From Centroberyx gerrardi (taxonomy: Eukaryota > Chordata > Actinopteri > Beryciformes > Berycidae), in the NCBI RefSeq assembly GCF_048128805.1, contig NC_136005.1, positions 16,936,760 through 17,000,759 of the forward strand: DNA of 64,000 bases. Direction: 5' to 3'. The stretch's first letter is position 1. Each line of letters begins with the position of its first letter. Shown here in pieces: positions 24,701 to 36,928 of this stretch. The notes under the pieces were generated by a model, which saw nothing but the letters and a program-made list of their open reading frames with translations, did not search any database and was not told the DNA's origin. A program made the position numbers and the translations under genes.

Positions 24701-27700
24701 CAGACTCAGGCTGGCCTGCTGATCAGTGAGATCACAGAGAGAGATGCAGGACTATATGTGTGTGTGTCTGAATCAGAACAAGAAATTGTGTCTGTTTTTA
24801 ACCTGCAAATCAGGAAAACAGGAGAAACAAAGAGGAAAACCAGAAGCCCCAGAACTTTACGCAAGAGTAGCCAACTGATAATCCCTCAGGACATCCCTCG
24901 TATGATGGGTCAAGGAAGGAACCAGAATACTACGCAATCTGACTTGACTCTGGCTGTGTGTCTATCTGTTTTCATCACCTTCCTGGTAGCCTTTATCCTC
25001 GGAGTCCTAGTCAGACCTTTTATTGATGTTCTCTGGAGAAGGGTCTGCAACAAGAAACGCTCCTCTCCAACCCATTCTGTCTCATCTGCAGGACAAAGAC
25101 CGTATGACAATGATGCCTACTCTAGTGGTGAGGAGCCAGAGGAGATAGGGACTCACAGGGAAAGGAGAGTGACATTTAACACTGTAGAGTTTAGGGAAAA
25201 CAGAAATGTGCCATATTATGATACTGTGGCCAGTGGCAATCAGGAAAACATCAATGAAGCTGCAGTGATAGAATGTGAAACAGTTGAGGCTGACCACTGG
25301 TCTTCAGGAAGTGACAGCAGCTTACAACCAGAGGATAACCAGAGTGGAGGCAGAGACCTTTCAGGTGTCAGTGATCCAGGCCCCACCCACAGCATGGAGT
25401 TTGAACACATCCCAGACCCGAGTGAGCTGGATGAGAGGATAAGCTTGTCTTCACACTCAGATACTTCTCTATCTGACAAGGTGCAAAAACAGGAGCAATT
25501 GACCCAGAGAGACCCCTGGACATCTCAGTCTCCTCAGCTGTTGGAGGACCCTCTTCAACAGAGGTCCAAATCTCCTACAGTCAGACCAGTAGAGGTGCCA
25601 CAAATTTCTATAGATGACAGAAGTGAAATCCCTGGATTTTCCTGTGAGCCCTTTTCAGATTGGTCACCAAACATAAATAGCGCCAACCTAACAGACCCTA
25701 ATGTGTGGCAAGAGAATGGAGAAAAGTTTGAGTTCAGTGATTCTATTGGAAGTCCTTCGGCAAGGTCCAGCGTTCTCTTTGGTTCTTTTGATGATTCAAA
25801 TCAGATTGCATTTCTACCTTCAGATAATAGGAAGAGGTCTGATAGCTCCAGCTCCAGCTCCAGCTCATGTGTCAGTGGGGATGAGCCTACACAATACACA
25901 GTGAACCCAGAGAGAGGGGAAGATGAGGATGTAGAAATGACCCAAAATGACCTGCTTACTAATGATACTAAACCCAAGATCGCTAACACTTGCCTTAAAC
26001 AAGATGTTACTTTTGAACAGCAGATTCAAGGTGTAGACCCATTCAAATCTTCTCTGCAGGGGGAGGGATTTAATCAGGGTGACTACAGACATGACACACA
26101 AGGGCTTTCAGTGGGACCACAGCACTTTGATTTCTCCGATTCCAGTGACAGTGATGACGAGCCCATGGAGTACACAGTCCAACAAGAAACAGATGAGGAA
26201 AAGGAGAGGGAAGAGAAGGTCAGTAAGTCTGATAAGCCAGCCAGCAGCATAGTTACAGTAGAGAGGGACAGAACTGAGGAAGTCAACCCCATGCCATGGA
26301 CAGATCTACAGTGGCCTGACCAAAATAAAGACAGAATGGAGGTGGGAATCACAAGCCGTGAGCCAGAAACACAGTGGCCTGACCTGGATCTGAGCCGTAT
26401 CACTCACATCAAGAGGCGTTTGGATATCAAAGCACCATCACCACCACTTGATTCACCTTCAAGTAGTGAGAGTGCGGATGAAACAACAGACCGCATTGTG
26501 AAGCAGGAGCGAGGAGGGGAAATGGACATGGCAGGGCTCCCATTTAAAGAATCTCAAATTGTGAGTCAGGAGCCAGAGATAAGGTTGCCTGACCTGGATC
26601 TGAGCCGTATCACTCACATCAAGAGGCCTGATCTGGGTCTCACTAGTGCTTTCCATATCAAGAGGCATCTGGATATCAAGGCACCTTCACCTCCACCTGA
26701 GTCGTCCTCCAGTAGTAGTGAGAGTGAAGATGGGACTACAGACCCCATGGTGAAACTGGAGAGAGACAGAAATGATTGTGGGATCACAAATCATGAGCCA
26801 GAGTCAAAAAAGCCCGACCTGAGTCTAGGTGTCCCCTACATCAGTAGGCGTCTGGATATCAAAGCACCATCACAACCAGATGATTCCTACTCTTCCTGTA
26901 GTGACAATGAAAACAAGATGACAAGCCACACGGTCAAACAAGAAAGAGACAGAGCTAATGTGGGGATCATAAGTAATGAGCCAGAGGCAAAGTTGCCTGA
27001 CCTGAGTCTGGGTGTCCCCCACATCAAGAGGCGTCTGGATATCAAAGCACCACCACCACAACCAGATCTAGTTCTCAGCCGTGTGCCTCCATACCCATCA
27101 GTTGAATCACACTCTTCTAGTAGTGAAAGTGAGGATGAGAACAGAAACCACACAGCTAAACTAGAAATGGAAGTACCTGTTGTATCAATGGCCACAGAAA
27201 ATGAGCCCATTAGGCGTCCGAAAGCCTCACTGATAAGCATTCCTCCCACTCCTAAGAGAGCTCACAACATCAAATTAGAAAAGTATGCAAAGTTGGAGGA
27301 CAAAACCACAGCTGAGAACATCAGCCCAGCACCAAAGGTAAACCCAGAGCTGGAGTCACGGTGGGCAGGCATGAATCTCGGAATGTCCCGCTTCAAAAAG
27401 CGTCTGGACATCACATTGCATGAAGATGCACCACCCAAGGTGCCATCATCACCTCCACCTGAGTCCTCCTCTTCCAGCAGTGAAAGTGGGGATGAAAGTA
27501 AAAGCAGCAGAGTGAGACAAAACAAAGGGGCTGGGATGCAAGGAACCATATATAAGGAATCATCTCTGACCTCCGAGAATAAACCAGTGAACGTTTCTCT
27601 CAGTTTGAAGAATGCTGACAATATTAACTCTGACAGCTCGGTAGAGGTGAAGGAGAGGCTGAGTAAAGACTACAGCTTCCCCGCAACCGAAGAGAAGTCA

Positions 27701-29770
27701 GACCCAGAAGCTATGTTGGCTGGTCTCAGTGTTCCCCGTATTAAGAGGTACGTGGATATCAAGATCACTGAGAAGGCTCCACCTACACCACCATTACAAC
27801 AACCGCGTGATTCCTCCTCCAGCAGTGAGAACGAAGATGAGTCAACAGGCCATGCAGGTAAAGGATGGAGGGAAATGCCGCCATCTATGGAGTCTGAGTC
27901 AACGTGTCGTTATCTCAGCAATGTCCCCCACGTCAAGAGGGCTCTGGATATCAAAGCACCATCACTGAGTGAATCTTCCTCCAGCAGCAATAGTGAGGAT
28001 GAGACAGTACACCACACTGTGCAAATGGAGAGTGACAGTGTTGATATGGGGCTCACAAGTCATGAGCATGAGACAAAGTTGCCTGACCTGAGTCTGGGTG
28101 TCCCTCGTATTAAGAGGTATCTGAATATCAAGGCACCATCACCACAACTACATGATTCTTCCTCCAGCAGTGAGAACGAAGATGAGTCAACAGGCCATGC
28201 AGGTAAAGGATGGAGGGAAAGGTCTCAGCTGCCATCTATGGAGCCTGAGTCAACGTGTCGTTATCTCAGCAATGTCCCCCACACCAAGAGGAATCTGGAT
28301 ATCAAAGCACTATCACCATCACTGAGTGAATCCTCTTCCAGCAGCAACAGTGAGGATGAGACAAAGTTGCCTGACCTGAGTCTGGGTGTCCCTCGTGTTA
28401 AGAGGTATCTGAATATCAAGGCACCATCACCACAACCAACTGATTCCCCGTCTTCCAGCAGTGAGAACATAAATGAGATGACAGGACACACTGCAAAACA
28501 AAACAGAGATGGAATGGATCTGTCTGGAATTACGCACAAATCATCACAAATAATAAGTCATAAGCATTTAGGTATCAAAGCACCATCACCAACTGGTGAT
28601 TCTTCCTCATCCAGTAGCGAGGATGACACTACAGACCACGCAAAACAAAGGAAAAAAGAGGCTGAAAAGTTAACCGTCACACAAGAAGATTCATCCCGTA
28701 GTGTGGGAGGAATAAATGCTGCTCTTGCACCAAGGAGAGATCTCAATATCAACTTTGATGATGTTGTAAGGAGAAGGATTGAGCAGGCCAGGCGCACCCC
28801 AGATGTGGACCTGCCATCTGAGTTAAGGTGGACTGGCGTTACTCGTCATTTGCCTAACCTCCCGATCGCTAGCCAGAGGAGACGTCTGGATGTAGGTATT
28901 CAGCCTCCCCAAGAAGCTCCACCTGCAGTGCCAGGAAGCCCCCCACCTAACTCCTCCTCCTCCTCCTCCTCCAGCAGTGAGAGTGGAGATGAGATGAAAC
29001 CAGAGAGAGAGAAAGCAGAGATAACACAGTTGCCTAAATACTCGTCTCTCAGTCCTGTTAGTGCTACTCTTGCACCTAGCGGAGCTCTTGACAACAAATT
29101 TGACAACTCATCTAGCAGCACAGACGGGACATCAGAGGACAGGAGGGAGAGGAAGGGCCTGAGTGCTCTGAAAGCCTTGTCATCAGAGAGACAAAAGTGG
29201 GACACAGGACATGAAGAGATAGAGATAGAAGCTGGTTTTAACTATCACAGCTCTGAAAAGGACGTCAAGCCTCTTGCCAAACTGTCTCTACCAGAATTAC
29301 TCCTCGCCTCTACCTCAATAGATGAGAGAAGAGCTGGGGGTTTCCCCCGCCGCAGGAGGCATGTAGTTGGAGGTATTCAGCCACCCCAGGAGGCTCCACC
29401 TCCTATCCCAGCAACACCACCACCAGAGGAGAAGGGGGCAGCGACACCCACATGGAGGTCTCCACAGAGCAGTGGGAGACAAGAGTGGAAAAGCATGAGT
29501 TCCTATCAGCAACGGGAGAGAGGCATGGAGGGATTTGCCCCTTCTTCACCATCCTCCATCTCTCAGGGAGATGAGGGAGAAATGGGTGCAGCCCATGTAG
29601 GACTGCTGGGTGCAACTCCATATCACACAGCAAGGCGGTATCAGAGTGTGTCTCCCACTAGCACACAAAAAGTCAGCTTTGACTACGAGGAGAGCAATAT
29701 GACCTCCCCCAGCAGCTCAAAAAACTTCACATTCCATTTTGACTCCTCAAACATGATTAGTGATGTTTAA
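21747..29770 (+). CDS. lrrc66: Leucine-rich repeat-containing protein 66, giant repetitive tail
   Basis: Coding exons: 21747-22182, 23659-23828, 24154-24490, 24660-29770, frame continuous, about 2017 aa (human about 880). Order: signal peptide (1-22); cysteine-rich LRR N-cap (CPAPCLC); degenerate leucine-rich repeats (about 55-235) including LQVLQLSFNRISTLRPGDL; LRR C-cap with WQCDC; an Ig-like domain split by the last intron (about 290-365; C in LLSCS, a WW, and DAGLYVC); a membrane span near 410-432 (LAVCLSVFITFLVAFILG) that closely matches human LRRC66; then about 1580 cytoplasmic residues in one exon. The tail has about 13 units of a basic motif plus serine-acidic run, and ends ISDV, a possible class I PDZ ligand. 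Position between sgcb and dcun1d4 matches human. Molecular function of the family is not established. Start chosen as the first ATG after the acceptor, followed by a signal peptide. Confidence 0.9.
26380..29430 (+). repeat. lrrc66: Protein repeat array in the lrrc66 tail, about 13 units
   Basis: Each unit has PDLSLGVPHIKRRLDIKAPS or a variant, a proline-rich spacer, then a serine run ending in acidic residues (SSSSSESEDE), followed by a variable spacer often holding VKQER-like charged sequence. Units are about 45-110 residues apart. Variants of the basic core include KRYLNIKAP, KKRLDIT, KRYVDIKIT and, near the end, RRRLDVGIQPP. The serine-acidic runs fit protein kinase CK2 consensus sites (known preference; phosphorylation here is inferred). 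The frame is open throughout, which argues for selection on the protein. Confidence 0.92.
27809..28437 (+). repeat. lrrc66: Recent in-frame tandem duplication inside lrrc66
   Basis: A segment starting at 27809 recurs from 28154 (offset about 345 bases) with few changes, carrying ENEDESTGHAGKGWRE and ESTCRYLSNVPH in both copies. The part at about 28068-28147 (LPDLSLGVPRIKRYLNIKAP) recurs at about 28358-28437. The second copy lacks about 20 codons present in the first. Both copies stay in frame, so unit number has changed recently. Confidence 0.9.
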
Positions 29771-30293
29771 AAAAGCAGCCGTTGCATCCTAAACACTGAC
29801 AAAATAATTTGCACAAATTATCAGCATTGTTTGTTGATCTTAATTTGGTCACTGAATGAAACTCATCCACTCACGCTGACAAATGTTGTGAAATAGGTTA
29901 TATTTTTGTAAGTTCTAACCTTGAATTGAATTGTAACTGCAAGTAAATGTTAAATAATTTAAATCCAAGGGATTATTGTGAGATGGTACCCTATATGTTG
30001 CACATCTTGATTTTTTATTTCTATAACTTGTTTTTAAACTCATCCATCTATTTTGTCTACCTTTAATCAATTTTGCAAAGAAAATTCATCATGTTCTCTT
30101 AATCATGTGTCATTGATAAATTAACTGTAAGAGACCTTAAACTCGTCTGTTCATCTATGAGAAATATAATGTTCATCTAATAATCATCACATTTACACAT
30201 GACAACAGCAGTGACGGTATAGCAAGGAACATGTGTTGTATAGTTATGGATAACCTGTATTAATTGAAGAGGCCAAATATCAGACATTAAGTT

Positions 30294-30309
30294 AATAAAC
30301 CCCTTTATT
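30294..30309. terminator. Facing poly(A) signals of lrrc66 and dcun1d4
   Basis: AATAAA on the plus strand (30294-30299) can end lrrc66 about 0.5 kb after its stop. AATAAA on the minus strand (30304-30309) can end dcun1d4 with a 3' UTR of about 2.1 kb. The genes converge here, so the transcripts would overlap by tens of bases. Other AATAAA sites exist on both strands nearby, so use is inferred. Confidence 0.5.
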
Positions 30310-32428
30310 TTTGTATATAGACATAGGTTATAGTGAAAACAGACATATAGACACGTACATACATAGTTTACATACATATATACAGTTAGGACTAGGTTGT
30401 TCATCCTCCTGCATTATCATGGAAGAATACTAAATGAATTAGCTCTTATACAAGGATTTAGTGAGCAATCTATCAACTAGGTCCATCTTAAATTTTTATA
30501 TGCTGATGATCGATGCATTGCAACATTATGGCAATAGAAGCTTTTACACAGTTTAGACTGCAATGGAATGCACTGACATGAAAGCTGATAGTAATGTTTG
30601 ATATTACTTTCAAAACTAATTTCAATGTCAATTTTTTGATGTGTGTGGTTGAAAAGTTGTAACAAAGGTTAAGCACTTCCAATAAATAAAATTAGACCCT
30701 GTACACTAGAGGCCCGTTCCTAGAGCTTTACAGCATGTGTGAGGATGTGTAATATGGGGTAAATGCAGGAGGGAACTCCTGTTCCACCGTGAGGTTACAG
30801 GTGTGTTCCAGGTCTTAACAGACACGATCATGACTTTCATAAGTTAAGAGAACATGATCGTGAATATCAAATGAAGCACAAAACACTTGCACAAAATTCC
30901 TGTACAAAACAAAACAAACAAAAAAACATTTTCAAAAAACTCATCCATTCACAAAAGGCTCTGATGGAGCATGCATGCAAATATTAAATCTTCTGACGAT
31001 TCTGCATCACACCACAGCCAGAGACAAAAGTTTATACATGTGTTACAAGAACATTATACTAGGCGAAAAGAACAGCATAGCATCATTACACAGTTCCAAA
31101 CTGTCAGTGTCCATCGTTTTGATTAGACCCTAGGGGTGATACAAAGCAACGCATTCAGCAAACCTACCTTTCTACTTGAGCCTAAAGGACCTCATCCTGA
31201 GAGGGTCACTGGTCTTCCACTGTAGTTCTATTAACACTGTCAGTGTTGGGGAGAGATGCTACTAGTAATTGGAGACCTGAAACTATCAATGGACTAAGGA
31301 AGACACAACAGATGCCACATATCAAGACAAAATGGACACCAACTAGTTCTATTTCAACTCAAAACACAGCCCCAACAGTCTGAATTCATCCTGAAATAAT
31401 CCCTGACCACTCGGTGTGTTTGTGTGTGTGCGTGTGTATATACATGTGGGTTTGTTGGTATGTGTGTGAGACACACAAAGTGACTTCCATGTTTTGAGGC
31501 ACAAAAATACTCTTACCAACACAGCATAGATACATAAATTGGCCATTAGACCAATAAATGCTGATCAGAGCGCCAGTGACTGATCGCTGTACTGTAATAA
31601 GAGTTAGTAAGCAGCAATGCTGATTTGTTTAGTGTTATGAGGTCTGAAGCCTTTGCAGGGGGTTAGCAAACTGTAGCATAAGCTGGAGCAACAGAGTAAG
31701 AGGGGAGAAAAACTGAAAGAGAAAAAAAAAAAACTCACTGGCACAAATCAATAGTAAACTGTCCAGGCATCAGAAGCCTGCATTCAACCATTTGACACAG
31801 TGTGCTTCTTTAAGAATTCCAATCCAACTCAAAATAGGAGAAACTATGGTCGCTGTCATCTGTCACTGATGGTTATTGTCATCTGTCCAGACAAGCACGA
31901 GTTCAAGTTCAATGCACAGATATACAATATTCAAATGTGCCCAGGCCAAAGTGACCCTATTTAAGACTCAGACAAAATGCATGAATGGTCACTTCTGTTG
32001 GTTTCTCTGTGCTGGAGACAAGGGGTGAGGAGTGGTTCTCCCACACAATACCATTTTGCTTACATCATCCATTTATGATACCATGTTATCCTAACACAGA
32101 CAGCAATATGACATGTCACAGTGAGGGAGAGCAATGCCACTGGGGCTTGCTGCAAGCTTACCCACTATGCAACATTGGTAGGGAACATGACTCCACAATG
32201 ACAGCCCTCAGCCTTAACACTCTGGGCAGCATGCACCCAGGCTGAAACACGGCCCCCCGACCCTCACCCACCCACAGCCCAAACCCCTCCGTTACCAGGA
32301 AGCACCCACTGTCATTGCTGACATTCACCTTTACCATTTTTGTATTGTTTACTTATTAGTTGTTGATTCTCAAAGCCGTTGTTGTCATAGTCATCTTTTT
32401 TTACAAGTCTTCTGTTTTTGCTCTGCAG
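30310..32428 (-). other. dcun1d4: Probable dcun1d4 3' UTR
   Basis: No coding exon is seen. The interval contains an AT-rich left part, a short GT repeat near 31420 and no recognisable transposon. It is assigned to dcun1d4 because the only good minus-strand signal at the convergent boundary is at its left end; a shorter UTR is possible. Confidence 0.45.
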
Positions 32429-35400
32429 CTATGACATCTCTCTTTCCTTGTACCATTCCACAAACTCATCCAACAAAACTGGCCCTGACAAAAGAAGGAG
32501 ATTAGAATGGTTATTTGCACAACACTCTCCTGAAATGCTACTGTCAAATATATGTATGGCGTTCACAGTGTGTTCACTCACAGGCACCATCCTCATCATA
32601 GTTACTGAGGTCCAGGTTGATTGTCCTGCTGAACTCTAAAACATTGCACCATTGGTCTTTGTTGATGACTTTGTACTTGGATTGCTGAAGAACACATAAA
32701 TGCCTTGGGTCAATACAACACAACAACCTTTTTAGTTACAGCAACTCTATCCAAGGTCAAACTGTAACTGTAACAGTCTTAGATATACCTATGAGATATG
32801 GTCTGATCTACACTATTGTAATGGCTGCTGGGGCTGGCAGAAAATTCTGGACAAGGCTCTTACCTCTAGAAACTGATTAAACACAGGAAACAGAGGCCAC
32901 GTCTTCCCAAGAAGAAGTCCCAGCATACACTTGGCCGTGTTCAAGTCCAAACTCCTCTGATCCTTTTCCTGTCCAACCAAAAACACCCAGGGGTTCATGA
33001 GGTCAAGGTGTAATGTCTATCAACCATAGTTCAAACAGAGGGACACTCCAGTAACATCATTATCTGCAACCTTAGACCCCATACACAAAACAGATCAAAT
33101 TCTCAAACCCATTGCTTAATGATTGTGTTAATCAAATATGGCATTATTGTCGCAGTCACTGCATGTTTTCATTCACTATTATTTATGCTTTCATGCACTA
33201 TAACCTCCGAGTGAGTTGCTTTCCTGAAAGCATGTCTACTTCAGCCAAACGCCAGGATATGTAAACAGATCAAGCTACACGTTTGATAAGAGCTTTCGCA
33301 CTGCAAGTCAAACTGGAAAATGATCTTGGCATACTCAAATGATCAAGAGTGTTCCAAACACTGGTTTGGATAGGTCCTGAAGGAGGTTTTAAGTACTACT
33401 TAGCAAAGAAGTATGTGAGCATTTTAGGCTTTGCTGGACTCACCCGAGCAAAATCAAAGGCATATCTGTAAATGAGCTTAAAACTGGTGGTGTCATTTAG
33501 GACAGATCTCAGGTAGTCAAGGGAGTTCCTCAGCCTCTCCGTGGAGTCACACCTGACAACAGCAGAAAACCACCTTAGCCACACTCCTCACTCCACCAGC
33601 TGCTCTAGTGACCACTGAAGCACCATTACAAGACATGAGAGACAGAGAAAAACAGCAAGGCAAGAATCAAACTTGAATACAACATCTACAAAACAAATGG
33701 TAGGAGACCGACTTACTGCAGCGAGCCCATGCCTCTCAGCCACTCCTGCAGAGTGAAATAGCCCATACTCTGGGCATCCAGCTTCCAGGCCAGAACCAGC
33801 ATCACCACCTGGGCACAAACAACACCCTTTATGTCCACAGATATCCTTTCGTGTGAGATGATGCTATCGATCTAGATTATTCATCCAACAAGTGAACTGG
33901 CAAAGTCCATTAGATGTCAAACAGAGAACAGATGTCCAGATGCGTGTTTGATACTTTGTTTTGTCAAAGAATCAATGTAAAGAAGTAGAGGGCTAAAGAA
34001 ATTGAAACTATGCAGCTGTAACAAAAACTGTATAACTAGTCAAAAAATTGAGAAACTCTAAAAAGGCAAATAAGCTCCTTACATTCTCTGGTTCCACTCC
34101 AATGTCCTCACAGAACTTCTCCATGCCCTCTGGACCCACCACATCATCACAGCCTGTTTTAGACAGACGAGCATGAAGCCATTATCCACCATGTACAGCA
34201 TCAATCTAAACACCTGAGACTAAACACCGATTGTATTGACCAGTGGTCTTATATGACACCATGCATACGATACAGTAATACACTTTCTACAGCATAGTTG
34301 CAAAGAGTAAACAAAGAATGTATGATGGTCATTCCAATCCAAAATGCTCTGCGCACAGCAAGGTGCTAGCGGCAAGAAACATGCGAACCTGACGAAGCTT
34401 TGGCGAAATGCGTTGTTCGCCATCTTAACCTGTCTAATAAAGTAATGGTATAAATGATGGTTGGCCTGGCTTCTCAGTGAGTGCGGTGGACTACTTAAGA
34501 TTTGAAAGAATGCATGATGTTCTGAACGGAGCGGCCGATAGCTGATATTAACAAATACGCCAATACCTCACCTGCATACTCATAGAACCACTCCAAGCAT
34601 CTTTTACTGGAAAATGTCTCCTCCTCACGGATTTGTGTTGTCTCATGTTTTCTGAAAACACTGCAGATAAAAGAAGACAATTTTAGTCACACGCTGAGCA
34701 GGATTACAGCAAGCATAACACTTCCCTAACTTCAGAATATTAAAACTAGACAATGTGATTTAAAAAAAAGCCTATTTCTAACAAATCTCTGCAGGGTGTG
34801 TACACACATTGTGCTATAATAGGCCTCCTCAACACTCAATGCTTCGACATGACTGGAGAAGATTATGAGTTATCACTATGCTATTAGACAGGCAGTCTTT
34901 GAATCTTTTGTAACATTTTAATGAGAGTTATGAACAATAGGGATGGCATACCTGTCCTGACGACTTTTCTTGGCTGACATGTCATCTCCAGCAGAGGGTC
35001 TCCTCTTTTTCCTAGGAGGCATGGCTCTAGAGCAACAAGCTGGGGATGGAAGGGGAAGACAAAATGAAAGAGCATATTATAAGCAATTCATAGATAATGC
35101 ATATTTACTCTAACGTGCATGTTCTCTAACATGTTGGCAGTAAAACTCAGAGCAGCAAAACCCCACCATGGTAGGAGTTTTTACACGACTATGTCCCAGT
35201 AATAGTGACAGCATTTAAAGTTGCAAGCTATAGCAAATGCACACAAGGACCAGCTGTGTTAGTACCTGAGGGGTGACTATCCTGTCCAACGTCTTCCGTC
35301 AGGTTCTGTCAAGAGAGATACACAAAAATGTTAGCCACATGCTTGTGGGCAGACACACGTGTACACAGTGCACGCTCACACACGCACTGCGCTCACTCAC

Positions 35401-36928
35401 ACACACACACACACAGCTAAAATATACAAGCTGCCAATATGTATTTACCAGCCTGTGCAGGGTGTGGTAGATCTTGTGGATGCTGGCCAGTGTAGTCAAG
35501 TGGGAATTCAGCTGAAAATCTATTCCCACAAAAAAAGAGACAACTTTATGAAAATTAATACCATACCAGTGTACATACGCTTCAGCTCTTAATAAAACTC
35601 AAGAGCAAGATACAAGTAAATGAGCATAGTTCACACTATCCTGCATATTGAGAACAGTTCATTTTTAACTCTATCAAAGCAGTTGTGATGACTGGACGGT
35701 GACATCATTATGGCACTAAACGTATAAATCTGAGCTCGAGCTGTTTTCTTCAATAATCAAGATAGATCTTACAATGCTCAGATTACTCTCTTCTCGTCTC
35801 AATTCCTATGATTACAGGTTTAAAAAGTATAAAACGACAGAAAAATGATCATGCACGCATGAGGGAGTCTCTGTCTGCTCTCCTCGACATACATGCAAAC
35901 ACTAAAGTATTTTTTGTCGTGCAAGCTACCTTGTCGCCAAATGTCATCTAGTCATTTGTGTTCAAAAGCTGTCATCCAGTACAGTTGCTTTCAATATGTT
36001 TCCAAAGGCCAAAACGAGACAAATCAACACAGTGCCGAGTAGATAGCACTAGCTGCATACCTAAAATAGCAGTGCAGACGCACAACTTGCACAGAGTTTA
36101 CAAAGTATCTAGAGAGTTGGGTACATGGGCGTTGTAGTCCATTTCCGTAAAAGGGGCCATAGAAACCTCGGCTCTGCTTGGGAAATCAAACTACAATTCC
36201 CAAGCCTTGAAAAACAATTATTTCATTCAGACCCCTCTCCCCCCAACATTCACCCCAACTGATTGAATGCATTTTACATTGTTCCAAAAAATGTAACATT
36301 AAATGTCTACTAGCACATAAGCATTGCGCAGATCTTTTGCAGCAGCTGATGTAGGTGCCGCAGAGCCCGACAGCACTACTGCAGCAGGCAATGAAAGATG
36401 TTTTACACAACTGCGTCACAATTTTCATTCTCTGTAATTGTCCGCAGTTGACTGGAAAAATGACCGATTTACAATTGCATTATGTTGTTCCCAAGTTTGA
36501 GTTGACACGCATAGCGCAACCTCAGTAATAATCCATATAGAGACTCCAACGCATCAATTATGGCCGAAAATCTTGTTAATTTTAACTCACGTAGGCTGCA
36601 TTCAACTGAACAACGCTAACGTTACACGAAAACGGACTTAAGGACAACTGCCGTGTCAAAAGTAGCCTACTGCATGTCCACAGCAACTGAAATTACACTA
36701 TTCCTCCTTTGTTGTCGCCCCAAGACAGCACTGGAAAATACAAAGAGACCAGCAATAGCACGGAATTCATGCGTTATCAGCTTGTACAGAACCACGGGCC
36801 AAAAGCGGGCGTAGAAACACAAAGCATCTGGCTGCTTGTCTCCGATAAACGCTGTATCATCGATGTGTATTAAATGATCGACAAAAGCCTCTGTAACGTT
36901 ACTACTTACTTGCCGCATCAGAGTGCAT
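32429..36928 (-). CDS. dcun1d4: DCN1-like protein 4 (cullin neddylation), 11 coding exons
   Basis: Coding exons in transcript order: 36928-36910, 35519-35449, 35305-35266, 35039-34952, 34660-34572, 34153-34083, 33808-33717, 33552-33444, 32968-32864, 32684-32582, 32484-32429. Frame is continuous, total 280 aa (human 292). The N-terminus starts [20 protein letters not shown]; a basic segment [10 protein letters not shown] is a likely nuclear localisation signal. From about residue 90 to the end lies the potentiating-neddylation domain, with [30 protein letters not shown] and [10 protein letters not shown], ending [14 protein letters not shown]1-like proteins bind cullins and the acetylated N-terminus of the NEDD8 E2 to promote cullin neddylation (family knowledge). 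The gene converges on lrrc66 as in human. Nothing is missing. Confidence 0.97.
36122..36202. promoter_or_regulatory. Pair of inverted ZNF143/STAF-type motifs
   Basis: ACTACAACGCCCATGTA is read on the minus strand at 36122-36138, and ACTACAATTCCCAAGCC on the plus strand at 36190-36206. Both match the known ACTACAAYTCCCAGMATGC promoter element bound by ZNF143/STAF closely in its core. They lie in dcun1d4 intron 1, about 0.75 kb inside the gene, which suggests a second or main promoter there. Binding is inferred. Confidence 0.6.

Noticed and set aside
25801-29633. Many minus-strand ORFs of 60-120 codons opposite lrrc66 exon 4-5 coding sequence
   Set aside because: They are shadows of the biased serine/proline/acidic codons on the plus strand and have no splice sites or family similarity.
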